From an uncultured Eubacteriales bacterium (GTDB lineage: Bacteria > Bacillota > Clostridia > Christensenellales > UBA1242): a DNA stretch of 47,105 bases. Shown one piece after another: positions 31,916 to 41,297 of the stretch. Under the pieces are notes generated by a model, which saw only the letters and a program-made list of their open reading frames with translations, was not told the DNA's origin and made no database searches. The stretch covers positions 1 through 47,105 of the forward strand of contig CARJLX010000006.1 of NCBI GenBank assembly GCA_949001935.1, given 5' to 3'. Every line of letters starts with the position of its first letter. The stretch's first letter is position 1. The position numbers and the translations under genes were made by a program.

Positions 31916-33979
31916 TTATAAATTGCATTGTTTTTTATGGCATTTTTGCTTATTAGGATTATATTTTAATGCTCTCATGCTATTTAAGATAGCAAGCAAT
32001 GTTACACCGACATCAGCAAACACAGCCCAAAGCATACCTGTCACACCAACCGCACCTAAAACCAGAAACACTAATTTTACAAGTGCAGATAAAATAATAT
32101 TTTGCCAAACAATTGTTTTTGTGAACTTAGATATTTTAATAGCCTTGACAACTTTGATAGGATTATCATCAACAAGTACAACATCCGAAGCTTCTATACT
32201 TGCAGGACTTCCATTAATCCCCATGCTGATACCAATGTCCGCAAGCATAAGTGATGGTGCATCATTTATTCCGTCACCAACATACCCTATTATTTTCTTT
32301 TCTTGCTTTAATCTCTTTAAATATTCATATTTATCTTGAGGCAAAAGTTTTGCATAGGATTTATCAATTCCAATCTCATTTGCTGTCAATTTTACACTTT
32401 CTTCCTTGTCGCCAGATAAAAGTATTGTAGAAAGCCCTAACACCTTTAGCCCCTCACAAGTTTGCTTTGAGGTGTTTTTTATACAGTCCTTTAAATAGAT
32501 CTCTCCAATAACTTTGTTATTTTCATAAACTTCAACAGTTGTATTCTTCAATTCCTTATTCCGACTGCCAACGAAATATTTTTTGTTATTGTAATTAAAT
32601 TCAACTCCTTCTCCTGCTTTTTCACTAACAAAATCAACATCTTTCAACTCACCACATGCTTTAACTATACTTTTTGCAAGAGGATGAAGAGAATATTGTT
32701 CCCCTAAGCCTGCAAGATATAATATCTCTTGTTCACTTCGTTTTTCATCTTTAACAACAATTTTTTCGATAACAAATTCCCCAGTAGTAAGCGTGCCTGT
32801 TTTATCAAAAGCAACAACATTTAACTTAGTCAATAAATCAAGATAATTTGATCCTTTAATTAAAACACCATTTTTAGAGGCGTTCCCTAAACCTGAAAAA
32901 TAAGAAAGCGGTACAGATATTGCAAATGCACATGGACATGAGACAACAAGGAAAATTAAACCTCTATATAAAGCTAAATCAAAATTTTTGGTCACAGCCC
33001 AAACAATTCCCCATACAGCTAACGCAACAATAACAACTCCAAGAGTATACCATTTAGTTAATTTTGAAATTGTCGTTTCAGTTTTAGACTTATTGGCTGA
33101 AGCATTTTCTATCAAATTCATAATCTTAGAAACCGTGCTTTCATTATAAACCTTGCTCACCTTAACCTTTAAAATGCCATCAATAACAATAGAACCTGAT
33201 AAAATTTCATCACCTTCTTTTAGAGTTATAGGCACACTTTCACCCGTTAAACTTTGTGTATTTATTGAAGAACTTCCTTCAATTATAACTCCATCCAAAG
33301 CAACCTTTTCACCAGGTTTAATAAACAAGATTTCTCCAACATTAACTTCGCTTGGATTACATTTAACTTCTTGATCATTCCGCAATACAACTGCATATTC
33401 TGGTTGAAGTTCAACAAGTTTAGCAATAGATTTTCTTGAGTTGTCAACCGCAAGCCCCTCAAAAATTTTACCTATACTATAAAGTGCGATAACCATCAAT
33501 CCTTCCATGTATTCGCCAATAATACTTGCTCCAACAACAGAAATCGTTAACAGCATATTTTCATTAACAACTCCTCTAAATAGTTGCGTAATGGCTTTGT
33601 AATAAGTTTTATAACCTAAACACAATGCACTTGCAACAAACAATATCCAAAAGGCCCAAATAGGAAGAGAAATAAATAATGCACAACACCCTATTGCCAC
33701 ACCTAAAACTAACATTAAAATATTAAAAAACAATTGTTTACTAAATTTACTAGTATTTTTGTCTATCTTATATAAAATTTTAACATCTGGCTCAACTTTC
33801 CTTGTCAAAGATATAATATCCTCTATAGATTTATCAATATTGTCACTTTCAAATTCAAGTTTTTGTTTAACAAATTCAATTTTAGCGTTTTCTACACCTT
33901 GAATTTTGTTTATTTCTCCTTCTAAAAATTTTGCACAATTGGCACAATCCAAGCCCTGTATCTTAACAACCTTTTTCAT
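31916..33979 (-). CDS. cadA: Cadmium/zinc/lead-exporting P1B-type ATPase
   Basis: A 687-residue heavy-metal pump. The N-terminal HMA domain has the metal site GLDCANC (residues 9-15). Membrane helices follow, including the CPC helix (SCPCAFAISVPL). The phosphorylation site is DKTGTLTTGE and the hinge is GYVGDGINDAPSLMLA. A short Lys/Cys/His tail (KQKCHKKQC) could bind metal. The SPC/CPC helix and HMA type fit divalent ion export (Cd, Zn, Pb) rather than copper. I start it at the ATG at 33979, preceded by GGAGG, inside the end of cadC (17-base overlap). An operon with the ArsR-type repressor implies metal induction. Confidence 0.94.
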   Translation of the reverse strand: MKKVVKIQGLDCANCAKFLEGEINKIQGVENAKIEFVKQKLEFESDNIDKSIEDIISLTRKVEPDVKILYKIDKNTSKFSKQLFFNILMLVLGVAIGCCALFISLPIWAFWILFVASALCLGYKTYYKAITQLFRGVVNENMLLTISVVGASIIGEYMEGLMVIALYSIGKIFEGLAVDNSRKSIAKLVELQPEYAVVLRNDQEVKCNPSEVNVGEILFIKPGEKVALDGVIIEGSSSINTQSLTGESVPITLKEGDEILSGSIVIDGILKVKVSKVYNESTVSKIMNLIENASANKSKTETTISKLTKWYTLGVVIVALAVWGIVWAVTKNFDLALYRGLIFLVVSCPCAFAISVPLSYFSGLGNASKNGVLIKGSNYLDLLTKLNVVAFDKTGTLTTGEFVIEKIVVKDEKRSEQEILYLAGLGEQYSLHPLAKSIVKACGELKDVDFVSEKAGEGVEFNYNNKKYFVGSRNKELKNTTVEVYENNKVIGEIYLKDCIKNTSKQTCEGLKVLGLSTILLSGDKEESVKLTANEIGIDKSYAKLLPQDKYEYLKRLKQEKKIIGYVGDGINDAPSLMLADIGISMGINGSPASIEASDVVLVDDNPIKVVKAIKISKFTKTIVWQNIILSALVKLVFLVLGAVGVTGMLWAVFADVGVTLLAILNSMRALKYNPNKQKCHKKQCNL

Positions 33980-34340
33980 TCCCAGCCTCCAAAATATGAG
34001 CTTTGCAAATTTCAAACATTTCAAGAACATGCTCGTCTGCAAGACTATACCAAACTTCTTTACCAGCCTTTCGAGCTTTAATTAAATTCATCTCTTTTAA
34101 ATTTGCAAGTTGATGAGAAACTGCAGATTTAGTCATGTTGAGAAGAGAAGAAATATCACAAACACAAAGTTCGCTAATTGCCAAAGCATTTATTATCTTA
34201 ATCCTAGTGCTATCACTCAAGGCTTTATAAAAATCTGCCATAGAAAGCAAAATATCTTCCTCTAACATAGAAACTTTACACTTTTCAACATTTCCTCCAT
34301 GAATAATATTGCAGTCACATCCTTGTTGACATTTTCCCAT
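33963..34340 (-). CDS. cadC: ArsR/SmtB-family metal-responsive repressor
   Basis: A 125-residue winged-helix repressor. Cys residues at the N-terminus (CQQGCDC) and in the alpha-3 metal site ELCVCD match the CadC type-1 thiolate site that senses Cd/Pb. The recognition helix region is MTKSAVSHQLANLKE, and the wing has RKAGKEVWYSL. Metal binding releases it from DNA and allows pump expression. The ATG at 34340 follows AAAAGGAG; an in-frame ATG 11 codons earlier lies in the operator. It overlaps cadA. Confidence 0.93.
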   Translation of the reverse strand: MGKCQQGCDCNIIHGGNVEKCKVSMLEEDILLSMADFYKALSDSTRIKIINALAISELCVCDISSLLNMTKSAVSHQLANLKEMNLIKARKAGKEVWYSLADEHVLEMFEICKAHILEAGNEKGC

Positions 34341-34371
34341 AATAATCTCCTTTTTACACAATTGAATATTC

Positions 34372-34414
34372 ATTCAACTATTATCATTATACTCATAGTT
34401 GAATAATTTGTCAA
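34372..34414 (-). promoter_or_regulatory. cadC-cadA promoter with overlapping ArsR-type operator
   Basis: On the minus strand a perfect promoter, TTGACA (34414-34409), a 17-base spacer and TATAAT (34391-34386). A perfect 10-base inverted repeat, ATTCAACTAT (34372-34381) and ATAGTTGAAT (34395-34404) with 13 bases between, brackets the -10 box. A further ATTGAAT/ATTCAA pair lies at 34361-34377. This is the expected place for CadC binding. Confidence 0.85.
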
Positions 34415-34441
34415 CTGTTTTTATAAAAAAATAACACTATT

Positions 34442-35128
34442 TTAAGCGTTATTACTTTCAGTATAAAATTTCTTAACTTTATCAAAAAGTTCATTATTTA
34501 ATAATTCTCTTGCCTGTCGATTGCTTTGAAAAACTTCTAGAACATAGTTTTTATCATAATTTTCAACAAAATATTTTGTGACTAAATAATAACCATTGTA
34601 AAAATTGTTATTTTTATTTAATAACTGTTCGCAGGTATAATTAAAAGGGATTATCTCCCCATCTCGTTGATGACTTAAATAAACCGCAATCCCTTCCACC
34701 AAATATTTCTCTGTTCTACAACATTTATGTTTTTCCTCAAATAAACCATGCACCAAATGCACATATTCATGAACTAAAGTCTTTTTGTAACCATCCAATG
34801 CTTTCACAAAATCCTTTTCTTCATAAGCATGACTTGTGTTTTTGTAATCATTTATTGATAGATAAAGTATTCTGCCCTCTGCCAAACACCCTCTGCAGAA
34901 TTGGGGCACTTGTAAATTCTCATTCCAATGATTGCGAACTTTGAATATTCTATCAAACTCCGTCTTAGTAGGAATAATGTCAATTTCAACTTTCTCTTTT
35001 GGCTTGTTTACCTCAAAGAAATCATAAATTTCTTGTACATGACCATCTAGATAGTTTGCTAACTCATCAATTAAATCTTTATCACTCTCTTCAAAATTAA
35101 AAATTGATGTTTTGCTAATCTTTTGCAT
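34442..35128 (-). CDS. Zincin-type putative metalloprotease
   Basis: A 228-residue protein with a zinc-peptidase motif: KTLVHEYVHLVHGLF near residue 130 (HExxH) and a downstream Glu in YLVEGIAVYLSHQ (the third ligand of gluzincins). There are also two Cys pairs (FCRGCLAEGR, KCCRTEK). There is no signal peptide or membrane segment, so it is cytoplasmic or exported by an unknown route. It starts three bases after the uvrC stop, with its ribosome binding site in the uvrC end, so the two are co-transcribed. Substrate is unknown. Confidence 0.72.
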   Translation of the reverse strand: MQKISKTSIFNFEESDKDLIDELANYLDGHVQEIYDFFEVNKPKEKVEIDIIPTKTEFDRIFKVRNHWNENLQVPQFCRGCLAEGRILYLSINDYKNTSHAYEEKDFVKALDGYKKTLVHEYVHLVHGLFEEKHKCCRTEKYLVEGIAVYLSHQRDGEIIPFNYTCEQLLNKNNNFYNGYYLVTKYFVENYDKNYVLEVFQSNRQARELLNNELFDKVKKFYTESNNA

Positions 35129-35131
35129 TGT

Positions 35132-36955
35132 TTACTCCTCTTTTTTGTTAAAATGATTATAAATCTGTATAGCAAGTGCTTTATGAATCCCTGACACTGT
35201 TGCAAGTTCGTCTATGGAGACCTTTGCAATATTTTCACTTGTTCCAAAGGCTTGCAGTAATGCATCTCGCTTTTTCTCACCTACGCCTTGTATCTCATCT
35301 AGAGTTGAATAAGTTTGTTTTTTAGTTCTTATCTCTCTATGAAAAGTAATTGCAAATCTATGAGCTTCATCACGAATGCGTTGAAGCATTTTAAGTTCCG
35401 CACTTCCTGGTTTCAAAAGAATTGGAGTTGTCGATTCTGGCTTAAACACTTCTTCAATGCGCTTGGCAAGACTTATCATATCAATTGATAACAAATCTTG
35501 CTCTCTTAGGATTTCATAACATGCTGAAAGTTGTCCCTTTCCTCCATCAATTATTAATAAATCTGGACGCTCTTTAAAACTTTCTCCATCTTGATTTTTA
35601 AATCTAATAAGCCTCCTCGTCAAAGCCTCTTGAAGTGAAGCAAAGTCGTTTGAACCTTTCACATATTTAATCTTAAACTTTCGATAATCTTTCTTAGATG
35701 GCTCACCATTTTTAAATACAACCATAGAGCAAACTTTATTTGTTCCGCTGATGTTAGAAATATCATAACACTCCATCCTTAGCGGAACACGCGAAAGTTC
35801 TAATTTTTCCTTTAAAACCTTCAATGCTCCAATCGTATTGTTGTATTTCAATTTTTCCTTTTCAATATGTTTACTTAAATACTCATTAGCATTTTCTTTA
35901 GCCATATCTAAGAGAAGTTTGTTTACACCATGAGGTGAAAAAACCATGTTTAATTTTTTACCTAAATAATCTTGCAATAAATTTGCATCTGGAAGTTCAT
36001 GCGAAAGAATGATGTCATGAGGAACAATCATGTTTTGATAATATTGTGAGATAAAATTAAATAGTGTTTGACTTTCTTCAAGTTCAGCATCCAAACATGG
36101 ATAATTCATAACGCCCAAAATTTTACCACCGCGAACAACCATAACGGTGACAACTCCAGAAAGTCCATCTGTTTGATAGGCAAAAATATCTTTGTCAATA
36201 TTCTTAGGCAAATTAGCAACAACTCGTTGTTTAAGTTTATCAATCATTTTAAGGCGATCTCGATAGATAACTGCACTTTCAAAATTCTGATTTTGTGCAG
36301 ATAATATCATCTTTTCTTGAAGAATATTTTGAATTTCATCATCATTTCCATTCAAAAAGTTGATTACTCTATCTATTTCCTTCATATACTCAGCTCTATC
36401 AACTTTTTTAGTACAAGGAGCAGAACAAAGACCTAATGAATAATTCAAGCATTCCCGTTGTGCATGTGATGTTTCTGTAATTTTATTATTACATGTTCTA
36501 ATTTTGAAGGCAGAGTTTACAGTTTTTACAATTTCTCTAACATCAAGCCCTGCGAAATATGGACCAAAATATTTTGCACCATCATTTTTTACTCTTCTAA
36601 CAATTTCAAGTTTTGGAAATGCTTCTTTCATATTAATCTTAATATATGGGAATTGTTTGCCATCTTTAAGTAAAATATTATAAAAAGGTTGGTATTTTTT
36701 AATCAAATTGCTCTCTAATGCGAGTGCGTCCATCTCACTCATGGTAATAAAATAATCAAAATGATCAACACTATCAACCATTGCTTGCACTTTGCTAAGT
36801 TTAGGAGAATTTCTAAAATATTGGCTTACTCTGTTCTTAAGATTTTTTGCCTTCCCTACATAAATAACTACCCCGTCTTTATCGTGCATAACATAAACAC
36901 CGGGTTTAGTTGTCAAAACTTTCAGTTTGGAAGCAATTTTATCATTCATAATCAT
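35132..36955 (-). CDS. uvrC: Excinuclease ABC subunit C
   Basis: A 607-residue nucleotide excision repair nuclease. The N-terminal GIY-YIG domain starts at PGVYVMHDKDGVVIYVGKAKNL and cuts 3' of the lesion. A Cys-rich linker follows (CLNYSLGLCSAPC). The UVR motif (QNFESAVIYRDRLK near 215) binds UvrB. The RNase H-like domain (ECYDISNISG..., DLLIIDGGKGQL) cuts 5', and the C-terminal helix-hairpin-helix pair ends at HFNKKEE. Length is typical. There is no clear Shine-Dalgarno site; ATG codons at 36955 and 36949 are both possible. Confidence 0.96.
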   Translation of the reverse strand: MIMNDKIASKLKVLTTKPGVYVMHDKDGVVIYVGKAKNLKNRVSQYFRNSPKLSKVQAMVDSVDHFDYFITMSEMDALALESNLIKKYQPFYNILLKDGKQFPYIKINMKEAFPKLEIVRRVKNDGAKYFGPYFAGLDVREIVKTVNSAFKIRTCNNKITETSHAQRECLNYSLGLCSAPCTKKVDRAEYMKEIDRVINFLNGNDDEIQNILQEKMILSAQNQNFESAVIYRDRLKMIDKLKQRVVANLPKNIDKDIFAYQTDGLSGVVTVMVVRGGKILGVMNYPCLDAELEESQTLFNFISQYYQNMIVPHDIILSHELPDANLLQDYLGKKLNMVFSPHGVNKLLLDMAKENANEYLSKHIEKEKLKYNNTIGALKVLKEKLELSRVPLRMECYDISNISGTNKVCSMVVFKNGEPSKKDYRKFKIKYVKGSNDFASLQEALTRRLIRFKNQDGESFKERPDLLIIDGGKGQLSACYEILREQDLLSIDMISLAKRIEEVFKPESTTPILLKPGSAELKMLQRIRDEAHRFAITFHREIRTKKQTYSTLDEIQGVGEKKRDALLQAFGTSENIAKVSIDELATVSGIHKALAIQIYNHFNKKEE

Positions 36956-37026
36956 AGTATAAATATTTTAGACAATTTAGTCAAGTGTAAACCTTAAACT
37001 CAACACTGAACATAATTCAAAAATGC

Positions 37027-37055
37027 TTGACAAAAATTCCCCATTATCTTAAAAT
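37027..37055 (+). promoter_or_regulatory. Sigma-A promoter of tmk
   Basis: TTGACA (37027-37032), a 17-base spacer and TAAAAT (37050-37055). The expected transcript start falls at or next to the AGGAGG at 37062-37067, so the 5' leader is extremely short. Confidence 0.88.
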
Positions 37056-37071
37056 ATTTTTAGGAGGAATT

Positions 37072-37716
37072 ATGAAAAAAGGTTTTATTTTATCATTTGA
37101 AGGCGGAGAAGCTTGTGGCAAAACCACACAAATTAAACTTTTCAAAGAATATTTAGATAAGAAAGGTATAGACTACATCGCCCTTCGTGAACCAGGCGGA
37201 ACTGAGGTGGGCGAAAGTATAAGGAATATTTTGTTGCATCAAAAAGTTGATATAGATTATAGAACCGAGGTTTTGCTATTCAATGCCGCAAGAGCTCAAA
37301 TTATCGAAGAAAAAATTAAACCTGCTCTAAAGCAAGGAAAATTGGTTTTACTTGATAGATTTTATCATTCTACCTTAGCTTATCAAGGTTATGCTTTAGG
37401 AAGAGATACAAATAGCCTTAAGAAAATTATCAATTATGCAACAGATGAGATAAAAACTGACCTTACACTTTTATTAAACCTGCCAGCAGAAGTTGCTTAT
37501 CAACGAAAGGTTGAAGAAAACCAGCAAGACAGATTTGAAGAACGCGGATTTGAATTTTATAAAAATACAGAAAACGCATTTCTTGAAGTAGCCAAAAATG
37601 ATCCAAATGTTAAACTTATAGATGCAACCAAAAGCATTGAAGAAGTACATAAGCAGATGGTTGAAACTTTTGAAAAACATTATAATTCACAAGAAGAACA
37701 AGAAGGAAGCAATTAA
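37072..37716 (+). CDS. tmk: Thymidylate kinase
   Basis: A 214-residue P-loop kinase phosphorylating dTMP to dTDP. It has Walker A FEGGEACGKTTQ near residues 9-20, the DRX-type motif LLDRFYHSTLAYQGYALG near 92, REPGGTEVGE near 46, and the lid region QDRFEERGFEFY near 148. Length is typical. The ATG follows AGGAGGAATT; an in-frame ATG 15 codons earlier overlaps the promoter and is unlikely. A monocistronic unit. Confidence 0.95.
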   Translation: MKKGFILSFEGGEACGKTTQIKLFKEYLDKKGIDYIALREPGGTEVGESIRNILLHQKVDIDYRTEVLLFNAARAQIIEEKIKPALKQGKLVLLDRFYHSTLAYQGYALGRDTNSLKKIINYATDEIKTDLTLLLNLPAEVAYQRKVEENQQDRFEERGFEFYKNTENAFLEVAKNDPNVKLIDATKSIEEVHKQMVETFEKHYNSQEEQEGSN

Positions 37717-37741
37717 ACCTTTGCTTCCTTCTTGTTTTTTT
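37700..37741 (+). terminator. Terminator of tmk
   Basis: AAGAAGGAAGC pairs with GCTTCCTTCTT over 12 bases, followed by GTTTTTTT. The left arm encodes the last residues of Tmk and the T-run reaches the convergent gene's end. Confidence 0.85.
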
Positions 37742-39137
37742 AAGCTGTTTCATTTTTTTTCTTATTTAATTTACTACTTTTTCCATTTTCCCTTTTTATT
37801 TTTTTAATTTCTTGAACTTGAATTTTGTCAATCCTCCCACTCAACATATCTTCAATTTGATTATATGAGATTTTATCATAAAATTTATTTGGACATGCCA
37901 TAAACAAATGAGGAGGTGTTTGAGTAATTTTTTCTATCACCCTTTCATATTCTTCAACTTTAAAATTTTTAATTTGTTTATCAATCTTATCAAGTTCTTT
38001 ATCGCTTCTAAAATCTTGGCAATAGGCAAATCGTGAAGAAAAAGAAGATGTTTTATCAACAAGACTTCTAAATTGAATATTTTTGCTTAACAAGTATCTT
38101 TCAATTATCTCATCCATTTCTTCCTGCGAAGCTTTATACAATTTTTTAGCAAAAAATTCAAGCATTGCATTTAACGCATCAATAAAACTTATATCTGTGC
38201 AATCCAGCCCAGCTTCCAAGACTCCATAGTTTCTATTACTAAAATATTCAGCATAGGGAGCATATGAAAGTGACTTTTCATCTCGTATATATCTTTTAAA
38301 TTTTTCGTGTAATAAGTCACCAATTATAAAGGCCTGAGTATAATCTTGTCCCTCAAAATCCCCAAATGCTAAATAAAGTTTGTTTTTATTTTTATATTCT
38401 TCTTTGTAAACCTGCTCACAAAGCCCCTTTTCAAAACAATCAATATCTCGAAAATATGGCAAACTTATACTTCTCTTTTTTTGAAGAGTTGGCTCTAAAT
38501 ATTTTTTTACTAATTTCACAACCCTTCTTAGACTGACATTGCCATTTACAAAAATATAACAATTATCTAAAGTGTACAAACTCTTAATATGTTCATAGCA
38601 ATCCTCTATCGTAATTGAATTTATTCTCTCTGGCAAGTCTTCTTTATTTATACTTGCGAGTCGCTTTAAATTAGGAGTTCCTATAACTTTGGAATAATAA
38701 AAGTTATCTCTTATATCACGAACGGAGTTAAAACCAGTTTTATAAAATTCTTCTATAATTACCTTTTTATTGTCTTCTAATTCATTTTCTTTAAAGGCTG
38801 GATTTTTTATATAATCTGCATATCTTTTCACAAACTCTTCCAAATATTTCTTATGCATAGTTGCATAATAAGAAACTATATCAAAAGAAGATGTAGCATT
38901 ATATAAAAGACACTTCATTGCAAAATCTTTTTTGTCTTGTGTAGAATAATTTTTTGAACTTGCATCCTTGCAAATCATATGTTCAACCAAATGAGCGATA
39001 GTCGTCAACTCTTTTTTCTCAGGCCTTTCTTGTGTATACCCCGCCTTAAACTCTATTCTACAATTAACGCCATTGATATGACTAAGTCTTTCATGTGCAA
39101 TAAAAATTCCGCTTTTTAATCTTTTGCATCTAACCAT
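37740..39137 (-). CDS. M16-family zinc peptidase-like protein
   Basis: A 465-residue protein with the inverted zinc motif of M16 peptidases: IAHLVEHMICKD near residue 48 (HxxEH). The downstream acidic pair is in ENELEDNKKVIIEEFYKTG near 135, where the third ligand Glu is found. The second half (CPSLYFRD-like FRDIDCFEKG, KNKLYLAFGDFEGQDY) resembles the inactive C-terminal M16 domain. Firmicutes relatives process exported peptides or bacteriocin precursors, and the polyPQQ-type members are peptide processors; the role here is open. The ATG follows GAGGTTAAA. There is no signal peptide. The C-terminal tail is very basic (KKIKRENGKSSKLNKKKN). Confidence 0.8.
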   Translation of the reverse strand: MVRCKRLKSGIFIAHERLSHINGVNCRIEFKAGYTQERPEKKELTTIAHLVEHMICKDASSKNYSTQDKKDFAMKCLLYNATSSFDIVSYYATMHKKYLEEFVKRYADYIKNPAFKENELEDNKKVIIEEFYKTGFNSVRDIRDNFYYSKVIGTPNLKRLASINKEDLPERINSITIEDCYEHIKSLYTLDNCYIFVNGNVSLRRVVKLVKKYLEPTLQKKRSISLPYFRDIDCFEKGLCEQVYKEEYKNKNKLYLAFGDFEGQDYTQAFIIGDLLHEKFKRYIRDEKSLSYAPYAEYFSNRNYGVLEAGLDCTDISFIDALNAMLEFFAKKLYKASQEEMDEIIERYLLSKNIQFRSLVDKTSSFSSRFAYCQDFRSDKELDKIDKQIKNFKVEEYERVIEKITQTPPHLFMACPNKFYDKISYNQIEDMLSGRIDKIQVQEIKKIKRENGKSSKLNKKKNETA

Positions 39138-39182
39138 TTTAACCTCAATAGCCTAATTATATCATATTATCAATTTAAAAAC

Positions 39183-39211
39183 AAAAAAAAAGAGCATTAA
39201 TTAAAATGCTC
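39183..39211 (-). terminator. Terminator overlapping the stop of the membrane-protein gene
   Basis: On the minus strand GAGCATT / AATGCTC with a six-base loop holding the stop codon, followed by a run of U. Confidence 0.83.
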
Positions 39212-40007
39212 CTTTATTTTTATCTTTAAGTTTAATAAAGCTATTGATTTTTACTTTTGTAAACTTAGGCTCTTTACCATTAACTCTTGTTTCTACATTT
39301 GGCATTACGCCAGGGCGACCAATTTTTATTTTAATTTCGTCATCACCAAGTTTATATTCAATAGCAGTGTTATTTTGACCTTTTGTGCTTTTGTTTTCTA
39401 CAACTTCTCCATTAACTATTAAAGCAACAGCTTTTGGACCTGCATAAACTTCAACTTTGTTTCCGCCTACTTCAAAATAGAATTTTTGTTTTGTGAAGAA
39501 TAAAGAAACAACACAGAACAACATTAAGCCTATAAAATACCACCAGAATGCAGAAAGTTTTGTATAAGTAAAATAACCATCAACAAAAACAAATTCATAT
39601 TCCTCGCCATTGATAGCGTCTGCCAAGAAAACTTGCTGTACATCTAACACCGCACTCATTTCGCGATAACTAAACAATGAAACATCCCCCTCAAATTCAA
39701 GTGGAGTTTCAAAATATTCTAAACACCATTCGTCAATGTTGCTTTCATCAAATTCAACATCTTCCCAGCCTTTTTTCAAGATAGCAACTTCATATCCCAA
39801 ACCTGTCACTTTGACCATGGTTGGATTTTTAACTTGTATATTAAGTGTAAACTTGGTTTCACTGCCTTCTACCTGAATAGCTGTGATTTTATCATCAAAA
39901 ACATAAGGTTCATTATAAGGCATAAAAACACAAACTGTTGGAAGCACACCAACAAGCACAATAAAAATAAGTAAAATCAAAACTTTAAAGCCTTTCACTT
40001 TTTTCAT
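39201..40007 (-). CDS. Unknown membrane-anchored protein
   Basis: A 268-residue protein with an N-terminal membrane helix (VLILLIFIVLVGVLPTVCVF, residues 9-28), an extracytoplasmic beta-rich domain (about 30-150, with FTLNIQVKNPTMVKVTGLGY) and a second helix (FWWYFIGLMLFCVVSLFF near 155). The C-terminal domain (about 175-268) is basic and beta-rich, with GNKVEVYAGPKAVALIVNGEVV and RVNGKEP. The first domain resembles immunoglobulin-like folds. I do not recognise the family. GGAGAGG precedes the ATG, and it has its own terminator. Confidence 0.7.
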   Translation of the reverse strand: MKKVKGFKVLILLIFIVLVGVLPTVCVFMPYNEPYVFDDKITAIQVEGSETKFTLNIQVKNPTMVKVTGLGYEVAILKKGWEDVEFDESNIDEWCLEYFETPLEFEGDVSLFSYREMSAVLDVQQVFLADAINGEEYEFVFVDGYFTYTKLSAFWWYFIGLMLFCVVSLFFTKQKFYFEVGGNKVEVYAGPKAVALIVNGEVVENKSTKGQNNTAIEYKLGDDEIKIKIGRPGVMPNVETRVNGKEPKFTKVKINSFIKLKDKNKGAF

Positions 40008-40137
40008 AAACCTCTCCTTTTTTATAATTATATTCTAATATGAAAAATTTGTCAAATATTTTTTTAATTCCATAATTTAATCAAATAATATTTTAAAATT
40101 TTAACCTTTTATGATAAAATATCTCGTAGGAGAATTT

Positions 40138-41283
40138 ATGAATAGAATTTTTGATGAAATACAAAATAATATACAAATAATTAATAAAATTGTAATAAGT
40201 GACCCATTAGATAAAAAATATGTTAAAAAAATAGAAATACGCCCTATTAATTTAAAAGGTCAAATTTATTTGCAAACTGAACATGTAGAAAATAACAAAG
40301 CCTTTCATAAAAATTTAAACTTACAAGAATTTGAAAATTTTACAAATGAAATTTCAACAAAATATAAACAAATTTTATTAATCATGCAAGGTGAAGATAT
40401 TTCTTTCTTCATTAATCCTAATGGCGGAATAAAAAGGAAATGTTTAAGCAACAATATTAAAACTGTAAAAATTCAAACTCATAATAAAGATAAAAATTAT
40501 ATTCTTCAAGAAGGAGAAAAAATCCCTGCTCTTGTAGATCTTGGAATTTTTAACAAAGATTATAAAATAATCAATTCTAAATATGATAAGTTTAAACAAA
40601 TAAACAAATTTATTGAACTTGTTGATGATGTCTTTAAAAATTATAAAAAAGATTCTATAACAATCTTAGACTTTGGCTGTGGCAAAAGTTATCTAACTTT
40701 TATTTTATATTATTACTTTACTTTTAAAAGAAAAATTAATGCTCAAATTGTAGGTTATGACCTAAAGCAAGATGTTGTAGAAAATTGCAATACCATTGCA
40801 AAAAAATATAATTATGCAAACTTGCACTTTCAAGTTAGTGATATAACAAAAGAAAAAGAAAGATTTGAAAACATTGATATGATTGTCACCCTACACGCTT
40901 GTGACACCGCCACCGATTATGCACTTTATTATGGTATAAAATATGGTGTAAAAAATATATTTAGCGTGCCATGCTGTCAACATCAAGTAAACCAAAGCAT
41001 CAAAAAAGGTGGTGATTTTGATATTCTCCTTCAAGATGGTTTGATAAAAGAGCGTTTTTCTGCTCTTTTGACAGACTCTATAAGAATCAAACTTTTACGT
41101 GAATGTGGATACTCAGTAGACGCTATTGAATTTGTCGATTTTACACACTCACCTAAAAATCTTATGATTAGGGCAAATAAGACAGAAAGAAAAATTAAGC
41201 CCAATTTAGTGGATATAGAAAATTTATTAAATCAATATAAAATTCAACAACAATTATTTATTTTATTGAAAAATAACATATAA
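40138..41283 (+). CDS. SAM-dependent class I methyltransferase
   Basis: A 381-residue protein with an N-terminal unknown half and a Rossmann methyltransferase domain. Motif I is LDFGCGKSYLTFILYY near 180, the acidic end of strand 2 is VGYDLKQDVVENC, and motif IV is DMIVTLHACDTATDYAL. Next comes VPCCQHQVNQSI with a Cys pair, and the end is DFTHSPKNLMIRA. This order fits the conserved THUMP-less 'methyltransferase-13-like' proteins with a Cys-Cys-Gln-His core that are probably nucleic-acid methylases; substrate is unproven. The ATG at 40138 follows TAGGAGAATTT. The ABC-like gene follows 14 bases later, so they are probably one operon. Confidence 0.8.
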   Translation: MNRIFDEIQNNIQIINKIVISDPLDKKYVKKIEIRPINLKGQIYLQTEHVENNKAFHKNLNLQEFENFTNEISTKYKQILLIMQGEDISFFINPNGGIKRKCLSNNIKTVKIQTHNKDKNYILQEGEKIPALVDLGIFNKDYKIINSKYDKFKQINKFIELVDDVFKNYKKDSITILDFGCGKSYLTFILYYYFTFKRKINAQIVGYDLKQDVVENCNTIAKKYNYANLHFQVSDITKEKERFENIDMIVTLHACDTATDYALYYGIKYGVKNIFSVPCCQHQVNQSIKKGGDFDILLQDGLIKERFSALLTDSIRIKLLRECGYSVDAIEFVDFTHSPKNLMIRANKTERKIKPNLVDIENLLNQYKIQQQLFILLKNNI

Positions 41284-41297
41284 AAAGGTGTTTACAA

